The notes beneath the pieces were generated by a model, which saw only the letters and a list, made by a program, of their open reading frames with translations, did not search any database and was not told where the DNA came from. A stretch of DNA of 64,000 nt from Actinopolyspora mortivallis DSM 44261 (GTDB lineage Bacteria; Actinomycetota; Actinomycetes; Mycobacteriales; Pseudonocardiaceae), in contig NZ_KB913024.1 of the NCBI RefSeq assembly GCF_000384035.1, positions 4,069,162-4,133,161 of the forward strand, in the 5' to 3' direction. Positions within the stretch are counted from its first letter, which is position 1. Every line of letters begins with the position of its first letter. Of the stretch, positions 18,990 to 27,255 are shown one piece after another. Position numbers and translations under genes: made by a program.

Positions 18990-19233
18990 GGTGTGAGCGT
19001 ACTGCGGTGGTCTCGTGCGTCACAGTCTGGAATATTCCGAAAAACTGAGGCACGAGGAAACGATACTGTCCCGAGGGATTTCTGGGTATATCCCGAAAAT
19101 ATTTGCGCGGCCATTCTGGTGTGGGCGCGGAAATCGTGATGTGTTCGCAGCGTGCGAGTTCCTGGTTCGTATCCCCGCGTCCGTGTCTGAGCGACACGGT
19201 TCTCTTCCGGGCCGTCTCGAAAGGGGTTCACTC
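18990..19233. promoter_or_regulatory. AT-rich divergent promoter with palindromes
   Basis: Separates the AhpD-like gene and a methyltransferase. GGAATATTCC at 19029-19038 is a perfect 10-base palindrome inside a wider CAGT...ACTG dyad. Further on, GGGAT and ATCCC flank a short spacer near 19075-19097. Low GC here contrasts with its flanks. Confidence 0.4.
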
Positions 19234-19983
19234 ATGGACGAGGGAGACTGGCGCGGGTATCTGTCCGCCTTCCACGAGGAGCGCCCCGGTGTCACCGAGC
19301 GGGTACTCGCCCGCTGCGCGGGGGATCCCTACGGATGGTTGACCGAGCCGCTGGAGACCACCACGGGATGGATCGTGGACCTGGCCTGCGGCTCTGCCCC
19401 CACCAGGGACCGGCTGGCCGGACACCGGTGGGTGGGAGTGGACGGCAGTGCCGGTGAGCTGGCGGTGGCCGCCGCGAGGGGGCGCGGTCCGCTCGTCCGT
19501 GCCGACGCGGAGGCGTTGCCGTTGGCCGCCGGTTCCGCCGAGGCGGTCTGTGCGGCGATGTCCTTACAACTGCTCACCCCGTTGGACGAGGTGTTGACGC
19601 GGGTTCGTCGGGTGCTGCGTGCCGACGGGATCCTCGCGGCGCTGGTTCCCGCCCGGCTCGGGTTCGACCCGCGTGGTCTGCTGACCTGGGTGCGTGTGCT
19701 GCGTGCCCTGGGGGTCCGTGGCCAGTCCTGGCCCAACCCGGGGGCCTGTGACGGTATCGGTGGACTGTTGACCGCGCGGGGATTCCGGGTGCTGTCCAGT
19801 CGGCGCCGGGTGTTCGGGTTCCCGGTGGACTCGGCTGAGGCGCTGGGGACGCTGCTCGACGGCCTCTACCTGCCCGAGACGAGCCCGGAGCGGATCGCCG
19901 CCGCGCGGGAGTCCCTGCGGGGGTGGGCGCGGCCGGGCCGGAGGCTGCCGATCCCGCTGCGGCGGGTGCTCGCCCGACCGTAG
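19234..19983 (+). CDS. Class I SAM-dependent methyltransferase
   Basis: 249 aa from the ATG at 19234 (AAGGGG upstream). Motif I is VDLACGSAPTRDRL, the acidic end of strand 2 is VGVDGSAGEL, and ADAEALPLAAGSAEAV is the family's post-motif. The C-terminal half has a basic tail. This is the Methyltransf_11 type; the substrate is unknown. The frame extends to 19015, but the extension lacks features of coding sequence. Confidence 0.82.
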   Translation: MDEGDWRGYLSAFHEERPGVTERVLARCAGDPYGWLTEPLETTTGWIVDLACGSAPTRDRLAGHRWVGVDGSAGELAVAAARGRGPLVRADAEALPLAAGSAEAVCAAMSLQLLTPLDEVLTRVRRVLRADGILAALVPARLGFDPRGLLTWVRVLRALGVRGQSWPNPGACDGIGGLLTARGFRVLSSRRRVFGFPVDSAEALGTLLDGLYLPETSPERIAAARESLRGWARPGRRLPIPLRRVLARP

Positions 19984-20087
19984 GGGCCGGTCGACGAGGC
20001 GCCCTCGACCCGTTTCCGGCGTGCCCTCCGAGGGCTCTTCCCGAAGAGCCGCGGCGCCCGCCGTCGCGCGGGCCCCGCGGCCGGGAC

Positions 20088-20477
20088 TCACTCCCGCGTG
20101 TCGGAGTCCCGTTCGTCCCGGCTGAGGTTCTCCGGGGCCTTCCGCGTCGTCCGGTGGGCTTCGTGCATGACCGGTGCGGCGGCCTCCACGGTCGAGGCCG
20201 GGTCGGAGGCGTAGGTGTTCTGCTGTCCGGCGGCCTGGTGGGTGATGCCGGTCAGCGTGGTGACCAGGCCGAGCACGCTTCGTGCCTCCGGGGAGGTCTC
20301 CCGCACGATCTTGGGGTCCCGCGGCTCCCCGGTGTCCTCCGGGGGCTGCTGGTGCATCGGGTCGTGCTGGGGCACGCACGCCGAGCGCAGCGGGATGTGG
20401 TCGGCGAGTTCCTGTTCGGTGCTCGTTCCGGACTGGGAGGTCTGTTGGGCGGTGCCGAAGATGTTCTGAAAGACCAT
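20088..20477 (-). CDS. Small hydrophilic protein downstream of the pore-former-like gene
   Basis: 129 aa, unrecognised. It starts MVFQNIFGTAQQTSQSGT with GAGGACGACA ahead of the ATG, and lies only 18 bases after the aerolysin-like gene, so the two are probably cotranscribed. It has no signal peptide or membrane helix. A middle apolar patch (SVLGLVTTLTGITHQAAG) sits between Pro/Glu/Arg-rich ends. It could be a partner, inhibitor or chaperone of the upstream protein; this is inference from position only. Confidence 0.6.
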   Translation of the reverse strand: MVFQNIFGTAQQTSQSGTSTEQELADHIPLRSACVPQHDPMHQQPPEDTGEPRDPKIVRETSPEARSVLGLVTTLTGITHQAAGQQNTYASDPASTVEAAAPVMHEAHRTTRKAPENLSRDERDSDTRE

Positions 20478-20495
20478 TGTCGTCCTCGCGGGGTG

Positions 20496-21551
20496 TCAGG
20501 CTCGGCCCAGGTTGTGCGGCCGTTTCTCGTTCAGTTGTTCGGCGGCGGGGGCGATGCGTTCGGGGGCGAAGGCCGTGTGTTCCACGTCGAGGGCCGAGAC
20601 CGTCTCCGCGATGCCCTTCGGCCGGTACTGTTCGCCGCGCTCGACCAGGCCGAGCAGCCGGATGTCGCGGGCGACGACCTCGGCGCCCTCGGGTTCGAAG
20701 TCCTGGAGGGTGAGTTCCCGGACCGGGGCCCGATCGGGGTAGTGCAGGGCGACGTAACCCGCGAAGGTGACGGGAAGTTCATAGGTATATTGCTTCACCT
20801 GTCGCCGCTGGGTGGCCAGTGTTTCCACGCGCTGTCCGCCCGGGATGTCGCCGGAGATGGTGGAGCGCGAGCTCCACGAGGTGGTGAGCGAGCCGCTGAC
20901 CGAGGCGGTGATGCCGAGCATCAGCTGGGCGAACAGCTCCGAGGTTCCCCTGGCCGCTCCGATCGCGGTGTCCGTGGTGGTGTTGGTGGTCGCCTGTTCC
21001 GTGCGGTCCTGGGTTTCCGAGCCCTGGTTCTCGGGGTGCTGGTGGTTGATGTCGGTGTGCGAGGTGGTGTTCCGCACGCTGTTCTGCAGGCTCTTCTGGA
21101 TCTGCGTTTCCAGTTCCGCGCTGGTGCGGGCTCCGAAGGTGAGTTGTGCCGTCCCCTCGACGGACCAGCTGATCGTGTTCGAGATGGAGAACTCGACGGT
21201 GTCCTCGAAGTGGCGGGCCACCCCTTCGGCGCGGTTCACGTAGGCGCGGGTGGACAGCACGTCCGGGGGAGGCTGGGTGATGTCACCGCGCTCCTCCACC
21301 AGGGGCGCGCCGATGTTCATGTAGGCCATCCAGCCGCGATCGGCCGCCGTGGGTCCGGAGAACTCCCCGAAGGTCGTTTCGTTGACGGACAGCCCGGTCG
21401 GTGACTGTCCGTTGTGCTTCAGTTCGTCCCTTTTCAGGATGTCGCGGACGGTTTCTTCGGTGATTCCCAGTTCGGCCAGATTCTGTGGTGTTATCAGGTG
21501 GCGTTTGACGGTGTCGACATCATAGGCCGGGGCACTCGCCGGTACTGTCAT
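20496..21551 (-). CDS. Putative aerolysin/ETX-MTX2-like beta-pore-forming protein
   Basis: 351 aa from the ATG at 21551; a GTG at 21584 is possible but has a poor ribosome binding site. The middle (about 120-220) is strikingly rich in Ser, Thr, Asn and Gln with alternating polar/apolar residues (VEFSISNTISWSVEGTAQL; later GSLTTSWSSRSTISGDI). The strand block YTYELPVTFAGYVALHY follows. Long S/T-rich amphipathic strands flanking an insertion hairpin, followed by such a strand, are the hallmark of aerolysin-fold pore formers. No signal peptide is seen, so export or release is unclear. The fold call is inference. Confidence 0.55.
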   Translation of the reverse strand: MTVPASAPAYDVDTVKRHLITPQNLAELGITEETVRDILKRDELKHNGQSPTGLSVNETTFGEFSGPTAADRGWMAYMNIGAPLVEERGDITQPPPDVLSTRAYVNRAEGVARHFEDTVEFSISNTISWSVEGTAQLTFGARTSAELETQIQKSLQNSVRNTTSHTDINHQHPENQGSETQDRTEQATTNTTTDTAIGAARGTSELFAQLMLGITASVSGSLTTSWSSRSTISGDIPGGQRVETLATQRRQVKQYTYELPVTFAGYVALHYPDRAPVRELTLQDFEPEGAEVVARDIRLLGLVERGEQYRPKGIAETVSALDVEHTAFAPERIAPAAEQLNEKRPHNLGRA

Positions 21552-21848
21552 CGTCGTGGATCTGCCTTCGGGGGAACGGGACACGTTCCGGTGTGTGGGG
21601 AACGTGTCGTGTTGTTTTTCGTCGATTCGGTGTCCCGCTCGGGGAGCCAGACGCCACTGATTATGAATATCTTTCTCGATCGCGCCAACGACATCATGAT
21701 CATGTCACTCTTTCGAGTGATCCAGTGGTGGTCACTCTGCGCCGAAAGCGCCGATCACTCGTGGCAGCCGAGCAACCCGCTTGGACTCGCCCGACGTGGT
21801 CGGAGCGGGATCGTCGGTCGGCGTGTGTGAACGAGCAGGAACGGAGAC
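21552..21848. promoter_or_regulatory. Divergent region upstream of beta-lactamase and pore-former-like genes
   Basis: AT-rich patch 21655-21720 with the perfect palindrome CATGATCATG at 21695-21704, directly followed by the stem TCACTC-TTTC-GAGTGA (21705-21720). These lie 130-155 bases before the beta-lactamase start and could be an operator or promoter element. Confidence 0.4.
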
Positions 21849-22754
21849 ATGATGCGAGACTTCCTCAGAACCGCTTCGGTGTTGCTGGCGTTGCTGGCAC
21901 TGGTGGGATGCGCACCGCAGGCCGCCCCTCGGGATCCCGGAACACGGCCCACCACGGCGCGACGGTCGGAAAACACCGTGCGGGCCGAGTTCACGCGTCT
22001 GGAGCAGCGTTTCGGGGCGCGGCTCGGTGTTCACGCGCTCGACACCGGCAGCGGGGAGGTGGTCACGCACCGCGCCGACGAACGCTGGGCTTTCTGCTCC
22101 ACGATGAAGACGTTCACGGCCGCCGCCGTGCTGCGCCGCAACACCGTCGAGGACCTCGACCGGAGGATCACCTACACCCGCGCGGAGCTCGTGCCGTACT
22201 CACCGGTGACCGAGAAGCACGTCGACAGCGGCATGACGCTGCGCGAGACCCTGCGGGCCGCGCTGCGCGTCAGCGACAACACCGCGCAGAACCTGCTGCT
22301 GCGCGAGCTCGGCGGCCCGGAGGGCCTGCGACGGGAACTGCGCGAACTCGGCGACACCACCTCGCACGTCGACCGCTACGAGCCCGAGCTGAACGAGACC
22401 GCACCGGGGGACGTCCGGGACACCAGCACCCCGCGTGCCCTGGCCGCGAACCTGCGTGAGGTCGTGCTCGGGGACGCGCTCGCACCGGAGAAGCGGAAGA
22501 TCCTGCGTGGTGCGATGCGGAACCCACCGCTGACCGAGGAGCTCGTCCAGGCCGGAACGCCCGAGGGCTGGGAGATCGAGGACAAGTCCGGCGCGGGAAA
22601 CCACGCCACCCGCAACGACATCGCGGTCCTCTATCCGCCGCAGCGCGCCCCGATCGTGCTCGTGGTGATGACGAGCAAGTCCGAGCGGGACGCCGAGTAC
22701 GACAACGCCCTCGTCGCCGAGGCCACGCGGACCACCCTGTCCATACTGGAATGA
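21849..22754 (+). CDS. Class A serine beta-lactamase, lipoprotein
   Basis: Hydrolyses beta-lactam rings at the cell surface. 301 aa. The signal ends at lipobox LVGC (Cys21), so it is probably membrane-anchored. Catalytic elements are all present: S84-T-M-K87 (SxxK), SDN at 142-144, the omega-loop RYEPELNE with Glu178 and Asn182, and KSG at 246-248. KSG in place of KTG is tolerated in class A enzymes. No regulator of the BlaI/BlaR or AmpR type is adjacent. Confidence 0.95.
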   Translation: MMRDFLRTASVLLALLALVGCAPQAAPRDPGTRPTTARRSENTVRAEFTRLEQRFGARLGVHALDTGSGEVVTHRADERWAFCSTMKTFTAAAVLRRNTVEDLDRRITYTRAELVPYSPVTEKHVDSGMTLRETLRAALRVSDNTAQNLLLRELGGPEGLRRELRELGDTTSHVDRYEPELNETAPGDVRDTSTPRALAANLREVVLGDALAPEKRKILRGAMRNPPLTEELVQAGTPEGWEIEDKSGAGNHATRNDIAVLYPPQRAPIVLVVMTSKSERDAEYDNALVAEATRTTLSILE

Positions 22755-22906
22755 TCGTCGGCGGGTTGGTGCCGGGTATCGGACGGCCTCGATGTCAGGG
22801 CGGAGGATCTCGACTTCACGATCGGTGAGACGCCGGTTCCTCGATCCGTACCCACTCGTTTCCGCACACCTTCTCGGGGCGAGGCGCTGATGGGCGCGAG
22901 TGTTGT

Positions 22907-24316
22907 TCATCCTTCGCTCCGTCCGGGAAGCCACAGTGCGGACAGTGCCGTGAGTACCGTCGTGGCGGTCAGCCACCAGAACGTCACCTGGAAGTCGTCG
23001 AGCGGCGAGGTCGGGGTGGACGCGCCGTGCTGCCAGGCGAGGATGGTGGTCATCGCGGCGGCACCGACGGCGGAGCCGAGTTGCAGCAGGATGCGTCCAA
23101 GACTGCTGGCATGTGCGATCGACTCGCGAGGTACGTGGCGATAGGCAGAGCCCATGACCGTCACAGTGACGATGCCGATACCGGCGCCACGGAGAACGAG
23201 CGCGGCCGCCAACCAGACGTGCGCGCTCGGATCGACCACGGCGAACGGCACTGTGCCGATACTGGCGGCGGTCAGTCCCACCAGCACGATGCCGCGGGCT
23301 CCTACTCGGTCGGTGACGCGTCCTGCGGCCGAGCGTGCCAGCAGCGCACCCATGCCTTGGAGGGCGAGGACTCCCCCCGCGCCCAACACCGAATAGTCGG
23401 CGATTTGTTGGTAGTACAACGGCAGCAGGAGCAGACCACCGTAGAAGACGATGCCGGACAGCAGCATCGCTGCTGTGGCCCCACTGAAGCTGGGGAGGGC
23501 GAACAGGCGCACGTTGGCGACCGGTTCGTGCCGAGTGCGCAGCGCGTGAGTGGTGAAGGCGACCAGTAATCCCACTCCGCTCAGGGCGGAGACAACGAAC
23601 GGCCAGTGCTTCAGCGCCTCGGGACTGGTGACCCTGGACAGGGCGTAGACGAGCGCCACGAGTCCCCCGGTGAGCAGCACCAGTCCGGTGAGATCCAGGC
23701 GACTGTCCGGTTCGGATACGGTCGGTGGAACACCTTTGACAGTCAGGACCAGGGCGAGCAGGCACACCGGAATGTTGATGAGAAACACCCAGTGCCAACT
23801 GGCTCCGTTCATGATGGCTCCGCCGATAACGGGACCGAGTACGGGAGCGATGACAGTGGGCAGGCCGACAGCGGCCATGGCCCGGCGGGCCTTCTGCTGG
23901 CCGGCTGAGGTGATCAGCAGGGTTTGTAACACGGGCATGGACGTGCCGCCGCCGAGTCCTTGCAACACCCGGAAGGCGATCATACTTCCCGCGTTGGGTG
24001 CGAGCCCGCACAACGCGGATCCGACCAGGAACAAGCCCAACGAGGCCAGCCACATCCGCTTGCCCCCGAAGCGTTTGATGGCCCACGCGCTCAGTGGGAT
24101 GGCGATGGCCGTGGCCATGGCGTAGGCGGTGACCACCCATTGCATGGTCGCCACCGGTGTGTCGAAAACATCGGACAGTCGGTCCAGGGCCACGTTGATG
24201 ATGGTGGTGTCCAGCAACGGTAGGACGGCGCCGGCCAGGAGCACCACGACGAGTCGCCGTGTACGGCTGTCGAGTTTCGTCGAGGTCTCGGTGGTGTCGG
24301 CTGTCTGCTGTGTCAT
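22907..24316 (-). CDS. MFS drug exporter, DHA2/EmrB-type
   Basis: 469 aa from the ATG at 24316 (GGAGGAG ten bases upstream), with about 14 apolar segments as expected for DHA2 drug:proton antiporters. LDTTIINVALDRLS in helix 1 is the DHA2 motif D1. WAIKRFGGKRMWL is motif A and GPVIGGAIMNGASWHWVF is motif C of exporters. It is divergent from a MarR-family gene and shares two operator dyads with it, so derepression by a small molecule is likely. The substrate is unknown. Confidence 0.93.
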   Translation of the reverse strand: MTQQTADTTETSTKLDSRTRRLVVVLLAGAVLPLLDTTIINVALDRLSDVFDTPVATMQWVVTAYAMATAIAIPLSAWAIKRFGGKRMWLASLGLFLVGSALCGLAPNAGSMIAFRVLQGLGGGTSMPVLQTLLITSAGQQKARRAMAAVGLPTVIAPVLGPVIGGAIMNGASWHWVFLINIPVCLLALVLTVKGVPPTVSEPDSRLDLTGLVLLTGGLVALVYALSRVTSPEALKHWPFVVSALSGVGLLVAFTTHALRTRHEPVANVRLFALPSFSGATAAMLLSGIVFYGGLLLLPLYYQQIADYSVLGAGGVLALQGMGALLARSAAGRVTDRVGARGIVLVGLTAASIGTVPFAVVDPSAHVWLAAALVLRGAGIGIVTVTVMGSAYRHVPRESIAHASSLGRILLQLGSAVGAAAMTTILAWQHGASTPTSPLDDFQVTFWWLTATTVLTALSALWLPGRSEG

Positions 24317-24329
24317 GAGATTGCCACTC

Positions 24330-24360
24330 CTCCAATGCGTGCGTCTTGCACGCATTGGAG
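24330..24360. promoter_or_regulatory. MarR operator 1
   Basis: Inverted repeat with 13-base perfect arms (24330-24342 and 24348-24360) around a five-base spacer; the core is GTGC-N5-GCAC. It lies 14 bases before the exporter start, over its ribosome binding site or promoter. Confidence 0.82.
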
Positions 24361-24361
24361 A

Positions 24362-24402
24362 CTACACCAAAATCCGTGCGGGATGCACGGATTTTGGTGT
24401 AG
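24362..24402. promoter_or_regulatory. MarR operator 2
   Basis: Inverted repeat with 18-base perfect arms (24362-24379 and 24385-24402) and a five-base spacer, with the same GTGC-N5-GCAC core as operator 1 and its centre 37 bases away. It ends ten bases before the MarR start, which fits autorepression. Confidence 0.85.
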
Positions 24403-24412
24403 GGTGGGTGCT

Positions 24413-24919
24413 GTGAACGATGAGCTGGGACGACGGTGCGAGACCGCACTCGGTGAACTGCTCCAGCGCCGTATGCGGGTCAATCTCTACGAGGAGCTGG
24501 TCGCCGGGGTGGGGCGTGGAGTGGACATCACCTCGTACCCGATCCTGTCCGGTCTGGCGCGGCTGGGTCCGGTTACGGCGGGAACGCTGGGAGCCGAGGT
24601 CGGACTCGACCGTTCCGGCGTGAGTCGCCACGCGACCCGGTTGGAGGAGGGCGGACTGATCGTCCGACGACCGGATCCGGATGACGCCCGCAACACGCTG
24701 CTGATACTCACCGACGACGGTGAACGCATCATCGCTGTACTGCGTGAACGCCTCGCCGGGATGTTCGATCAGCAGCTGCGCAGCTGGCCCCGGGAACAGG
24801 CCGAGCAGTTCGTGGCCGGACTCGAACGGTTCGTTCGGGAGAACCACGATCGTTCCTTCGCCGACATCGCTCCCGGCGCGGACACGCCGCTTACCCCTAT
24901 GGACCAGGAGAGATCCTGA
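24413..24919 (+). CDS. MarR-family transcriptional repressor
   Basis: 168 aa from the GTG at 24413. The winged helix-turn-helix shows LGAEVGLDRSGVSRHATRLE followed by the wing VRRPDPDDARNTLLILT, diagnostic of MarR. It is divergent from the DHA2 exporter and flanked by two perfect dyads, so it very probably represses both the exporter and itself. Its stop overlaps the start of a DUF2218 gene (TGATG), placing that gene under the same control. Confidence 0.9.
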   Translation: MNDELGRRCETALGELLQRRMRVNLYEELVAGVGRGVDITSYPILSGLARLGPVTAGTLGAEVGLDRSGVSRHATRLEEGGLIVRRPDPDDARNTLLILTDDGERIIAVLRERLAGMFDQQLRSWPREQAEQFVAGLERFVRENHDRSFADIAPGADTPLTPMDQERS

Positions 24920-25209
24920 TGCAGGCACACGCCGAGGTCAACACCGACCGCGCCCACCGCTACCTCAAACAACTCGTCTCACACCCGGGGCGTCACTGCT
25001 CGGTGGAGGAAGGGGATGGGCAAACCCGCATCACGCTTCCGCCCGACCACGGTACGGGCAGGTGTGTGTTCCGGCCACGAGTGGACGGGCTGACCATCGC
25101 CGCCGAAGCCGACAACGACGAGGATCTCGCACACCTTCAGCACGTCATCGCCAGTCACCTGGAACGTTTCGGGCAACGCGACGGGCTCAGCATCACGTGG
25201 CTGGCATGA
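24919..25209 (+). CDS. DUF2218 family protein
   Basis: 96 aa. The pattern AHRYLKQLVSHPGRH at the N-terminus, an alternating strand region, then LQHVIASHLERFGQRDGLSI and a Trp near the end match DUF2218. The function is unknown. The start overlaps the MarR stop, implying coupling. Members are often found near siderophore or drug-export genes, so a role in detoxification is possible but unproven. Confidence 0.78.
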   Translation: MQAHAEVNTDRAHRYLKQLVSHPGRHCSVEEGDGQTRITLPPDHGTGRCVFRPRVDGLTIAAEADNDEDLAHLQHVIASHLERFGQRDGLSITWLA

Positions 25210-25281
25210 CGCGCTGGGCACACGGCTCTTTTCGCCGACGCCTCGGAGTCCGCTCCGGCCGAGTGGGACGGTCGCGGACTC

Positions 25282-25662
25282 CTACGCCAGGGTGCCCAGC
25301 CAGGTGGTCAGCGCGTACAGCCCCACGTAGGTGGCCACGGCGATCAGTAGGGTCCCGGCCAGTCGTCGGCGCCAGCGGCGCACTCCCGCGAGGTCGCAGT
25401 GGTCGCGCCGTCGGAGGGCGATCCACACCAGCAGGGCCATGACCGCCAGTCCGGCCAGCCGGAACCACCAGGCGTAGTTGCCGTAGAGGTCGGTGGCCCA
25501 GGCGAACGCGGTGCCCGCGCCGACCACACCCAGTAGGGCCAGCATCGCCGGGCCCACGCAGCACAGGATGCCGACGAGCCCGCCGGTGAGGCCGATCCGC
25601 CACATCGGCAGCCGTGCCGTGTCGGAGCCGCCGCGTTCGGATGTTCGTTGGTCGGGTGTCAC
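25282..25662 (-). CDS. MerT-like small membrane transport protein
   Basis: 126 aa from the GTG at 25662, placed six bases after GGAG; a GTG two codons upstream is the alternative. Three apolar segments are present. The first contains ILCCVGPAMLALLGV, matching the Cys-Cys pair followed by Pro in MerT mercuric transporters. It lacks an adjacent MerP or MerR. It is divergent from a MerA-like flavoprotein, so a metal or thiol-reactive substrate is plausible. Confidence 0.65.
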   Translation of the reverse strand: MTPDQRTSERGGSDTARLPMWRIGLTGGLVGILCCVGPAMLALLGVVGAGTAFAWATDLYGNYAWWFRLAGLAVMALLVWIALRRRDHCDLAGVRRWRRRLAGTLLIAVATYVGLYALTTWLGTLA

Positions 25663-25814
25663 GAGCACCTCCGGGATGGTTCTTTCCGCGTGGCCCCGCC
25701 GTCGTACCGGGACACCGGGTCAGCTAACCCGCTGCCGGGCGGAACGCGCACGCGAAGTGTCAGCGGGCGGACAACCGAGACGACATCCGGGCCGGAACGT
25801 GGTTGGCTGCTCCC

Positions 25815-27182
25815 ATGACCGACTGGGACGTGCTGGTACTCGGAGGGGGAGCGGCCGGACTGGCCGCCGCGGAGACCGCCCGACGGGGCGGAAGCCGGGT
25901 GCTGCTGGTCACCGAGGGCCCGCCCGGCGGGGACTGCACGTTCACCGGCTGCGTGCCGTCGAAGACGCTGATCGAGGCGGCTGAGGCGGGACTGTCCTTC
26001 CCCGTGGCGACGGAGCGGGCGCGGGCGACGGTGCGCCGAGTGGCGGGCACGGAGGACGAGCGGGTGCTGCGGGAGCGGGGGATCCACGTCGTGCGGGGGA
26101 GGGCGCGTTTCCGCGCCGCGCGGACCGTCGAGGTGGACGGGCGCCGGTTCACCGCCGGGCGGGTCGTGCTGGCCACCGGCTCCCGTCCCGCCGTCCCGGA
26201 CATCCCCGGGTTGGAGGAGGTCCCGTACCTCACCACGGACACCCTGTTCGAGCTGACCGACGAACCCGCCTCGCTGCTCGTGCTGGGGGGCGGCGCGGTC
26301 GGCTGCGAACTCGCCCAGGCCCTCAACCGCCTGGGCATCGGTGTCACGGTGCTGGAGGGGGCCTCGCGACTGCTTCCCGCGATGGACCCGGAGGCCTCCG
26401 CCGTGCTGACGCGACAACTGCTCGCCGAGGGAGTCCGGGTGCGCACGGGAACCCCGGCGCGGGCCGTGCGCGCGGCGGACGGGAAGGTGCTGGTGGACCT
26501 CGCCGACGGGGAGACGGCACGGGCCGAACGGCTGCTGGTGGCCACCGGACGGCGACCGGACACCGAGGGGCTCGGTCTGGACACCGTGGGGCTGCGGACC
26601 GACGGGAAAGGGCACGTGCTCGTCGACCGGCACATGGACACCGGGGTGGCTGGGCTCTCCGCCGCCGGGGACGTCACCGGGCTGTTCGGCCACACCCACG
26701 GGGCCTACGCGATGGGACGGGTGGCCGTGCTGGCCGGGGCGCGACGGATGCGGCGGCCCACGTTCGACCCCGCCACGGCCCCGACGGTCGTGTTCACCTC
26801 CCCGGAGGTGGCCACGGTCGGCGTGGGCGAGCACGAACTCGGCCACCACAGCGGCGCCCGACTCGCCCACCTGCCGATGAGCGAGGTGGACCGCGCGGTG
26901 ACCGCGGGGGCCGAGGAGGGGTTCGTCAAGCTGCTCGCCGGGCCGCGCCGGGTGGTCGGACGTCTCGGCGGCGGTCGGGTGCTGGGGGCGAGCATCGTGG
27001 CCGAACGTGCCGGGGAGATGATCCACGAACCGGCTCTGGCGCTGCGCACCGGCATGTTCGCCGGTCGGCTCGCCCAGACGGTGCACGCCTATCCGAGCTG
27101 GTCGATGGCGGTGCAGCAGGCCGCCGCGCAGTTCGTCGGCGGCCACGGCGGTCGCACGGCCCGCCCCGTGGGTGGAGGCTGA
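25815..27182 (+). CDS. MerA/dihydrolipoamide dehydrogenase-like FAD disulfide oxidoreductase
   Basis: 455 aa. The N-terminal FAD fold starts VLVLGGGAAGLAAAE. The redox-active disulfide is C41-TFTG-C46 in GDCTFTGCVPSK. The second nucleotide fold is LLVLGGGAVGCELAQAL and the FAD-ribityl site is GLSAAGDVTG. In the C-terminal dimer domain the usual HxxPxxSE appears as HAYPSWSM, so the catalytic Glu is replaced by Met. The MerA C-terminal Cys pair is absent. It is therefore MerA-like rather than a proven mercuric reductase. No ribosome binding site is evident before the ATG. Confidence 0.8.
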   Translation: MTDWDVLVLGGGAAGLAAAETARRGGSRVLLVTEGPPGGDCTFTGCVPSKTLIEAAEAGLSFPVATERARATVRRVAGTEDERVLRERGIHVVRGRARFRAARTVEVDGRRFTAGRVVLATGSRPAVPDIPGLEEVPYLTTDTLFELTDEPASLLVLGGGAVGCELAQALNRLGIGVTVLEGASRLLPAMDPEASAVLTRQLLAEGVRVRTGTPARAVRAADGKVLVDLADGETARAERLLVATGRRPDTEGLGLDTVGLRTDGKGHVLVDRHMDTGVAGLSAAGDVTGLFGHTHGAYAMGRVAVLAGARRMRRPTFDPATAPTVVFTSPEVATVGVGEHELGHHSGARLAHLPMSEVDRAVTAGAEEGFVKLLAGPRRVVGRLGGGRVLGASIVAERAGEMIHEPALALRTGMFAGRLAQTVHAYPSWSMAVQQAAAQFVGGHGGRTARPVGGG

Positions 27183-27255
27183 ACCCGAACGACCGAAGTG
27201 TCCGCTCGCGGACAGTTCCGCTGCGAACCGCCCACCGGACTGGTGGGCTTGCCGC

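Noticed and set aside
25815..27182. Calling this gene merA
   Set aside because: The C-terminal Cys pair needed to deliver Hg(II) is absent and the usual catalytic Glu is replaced, so only the wider flavoprotein family is supported.
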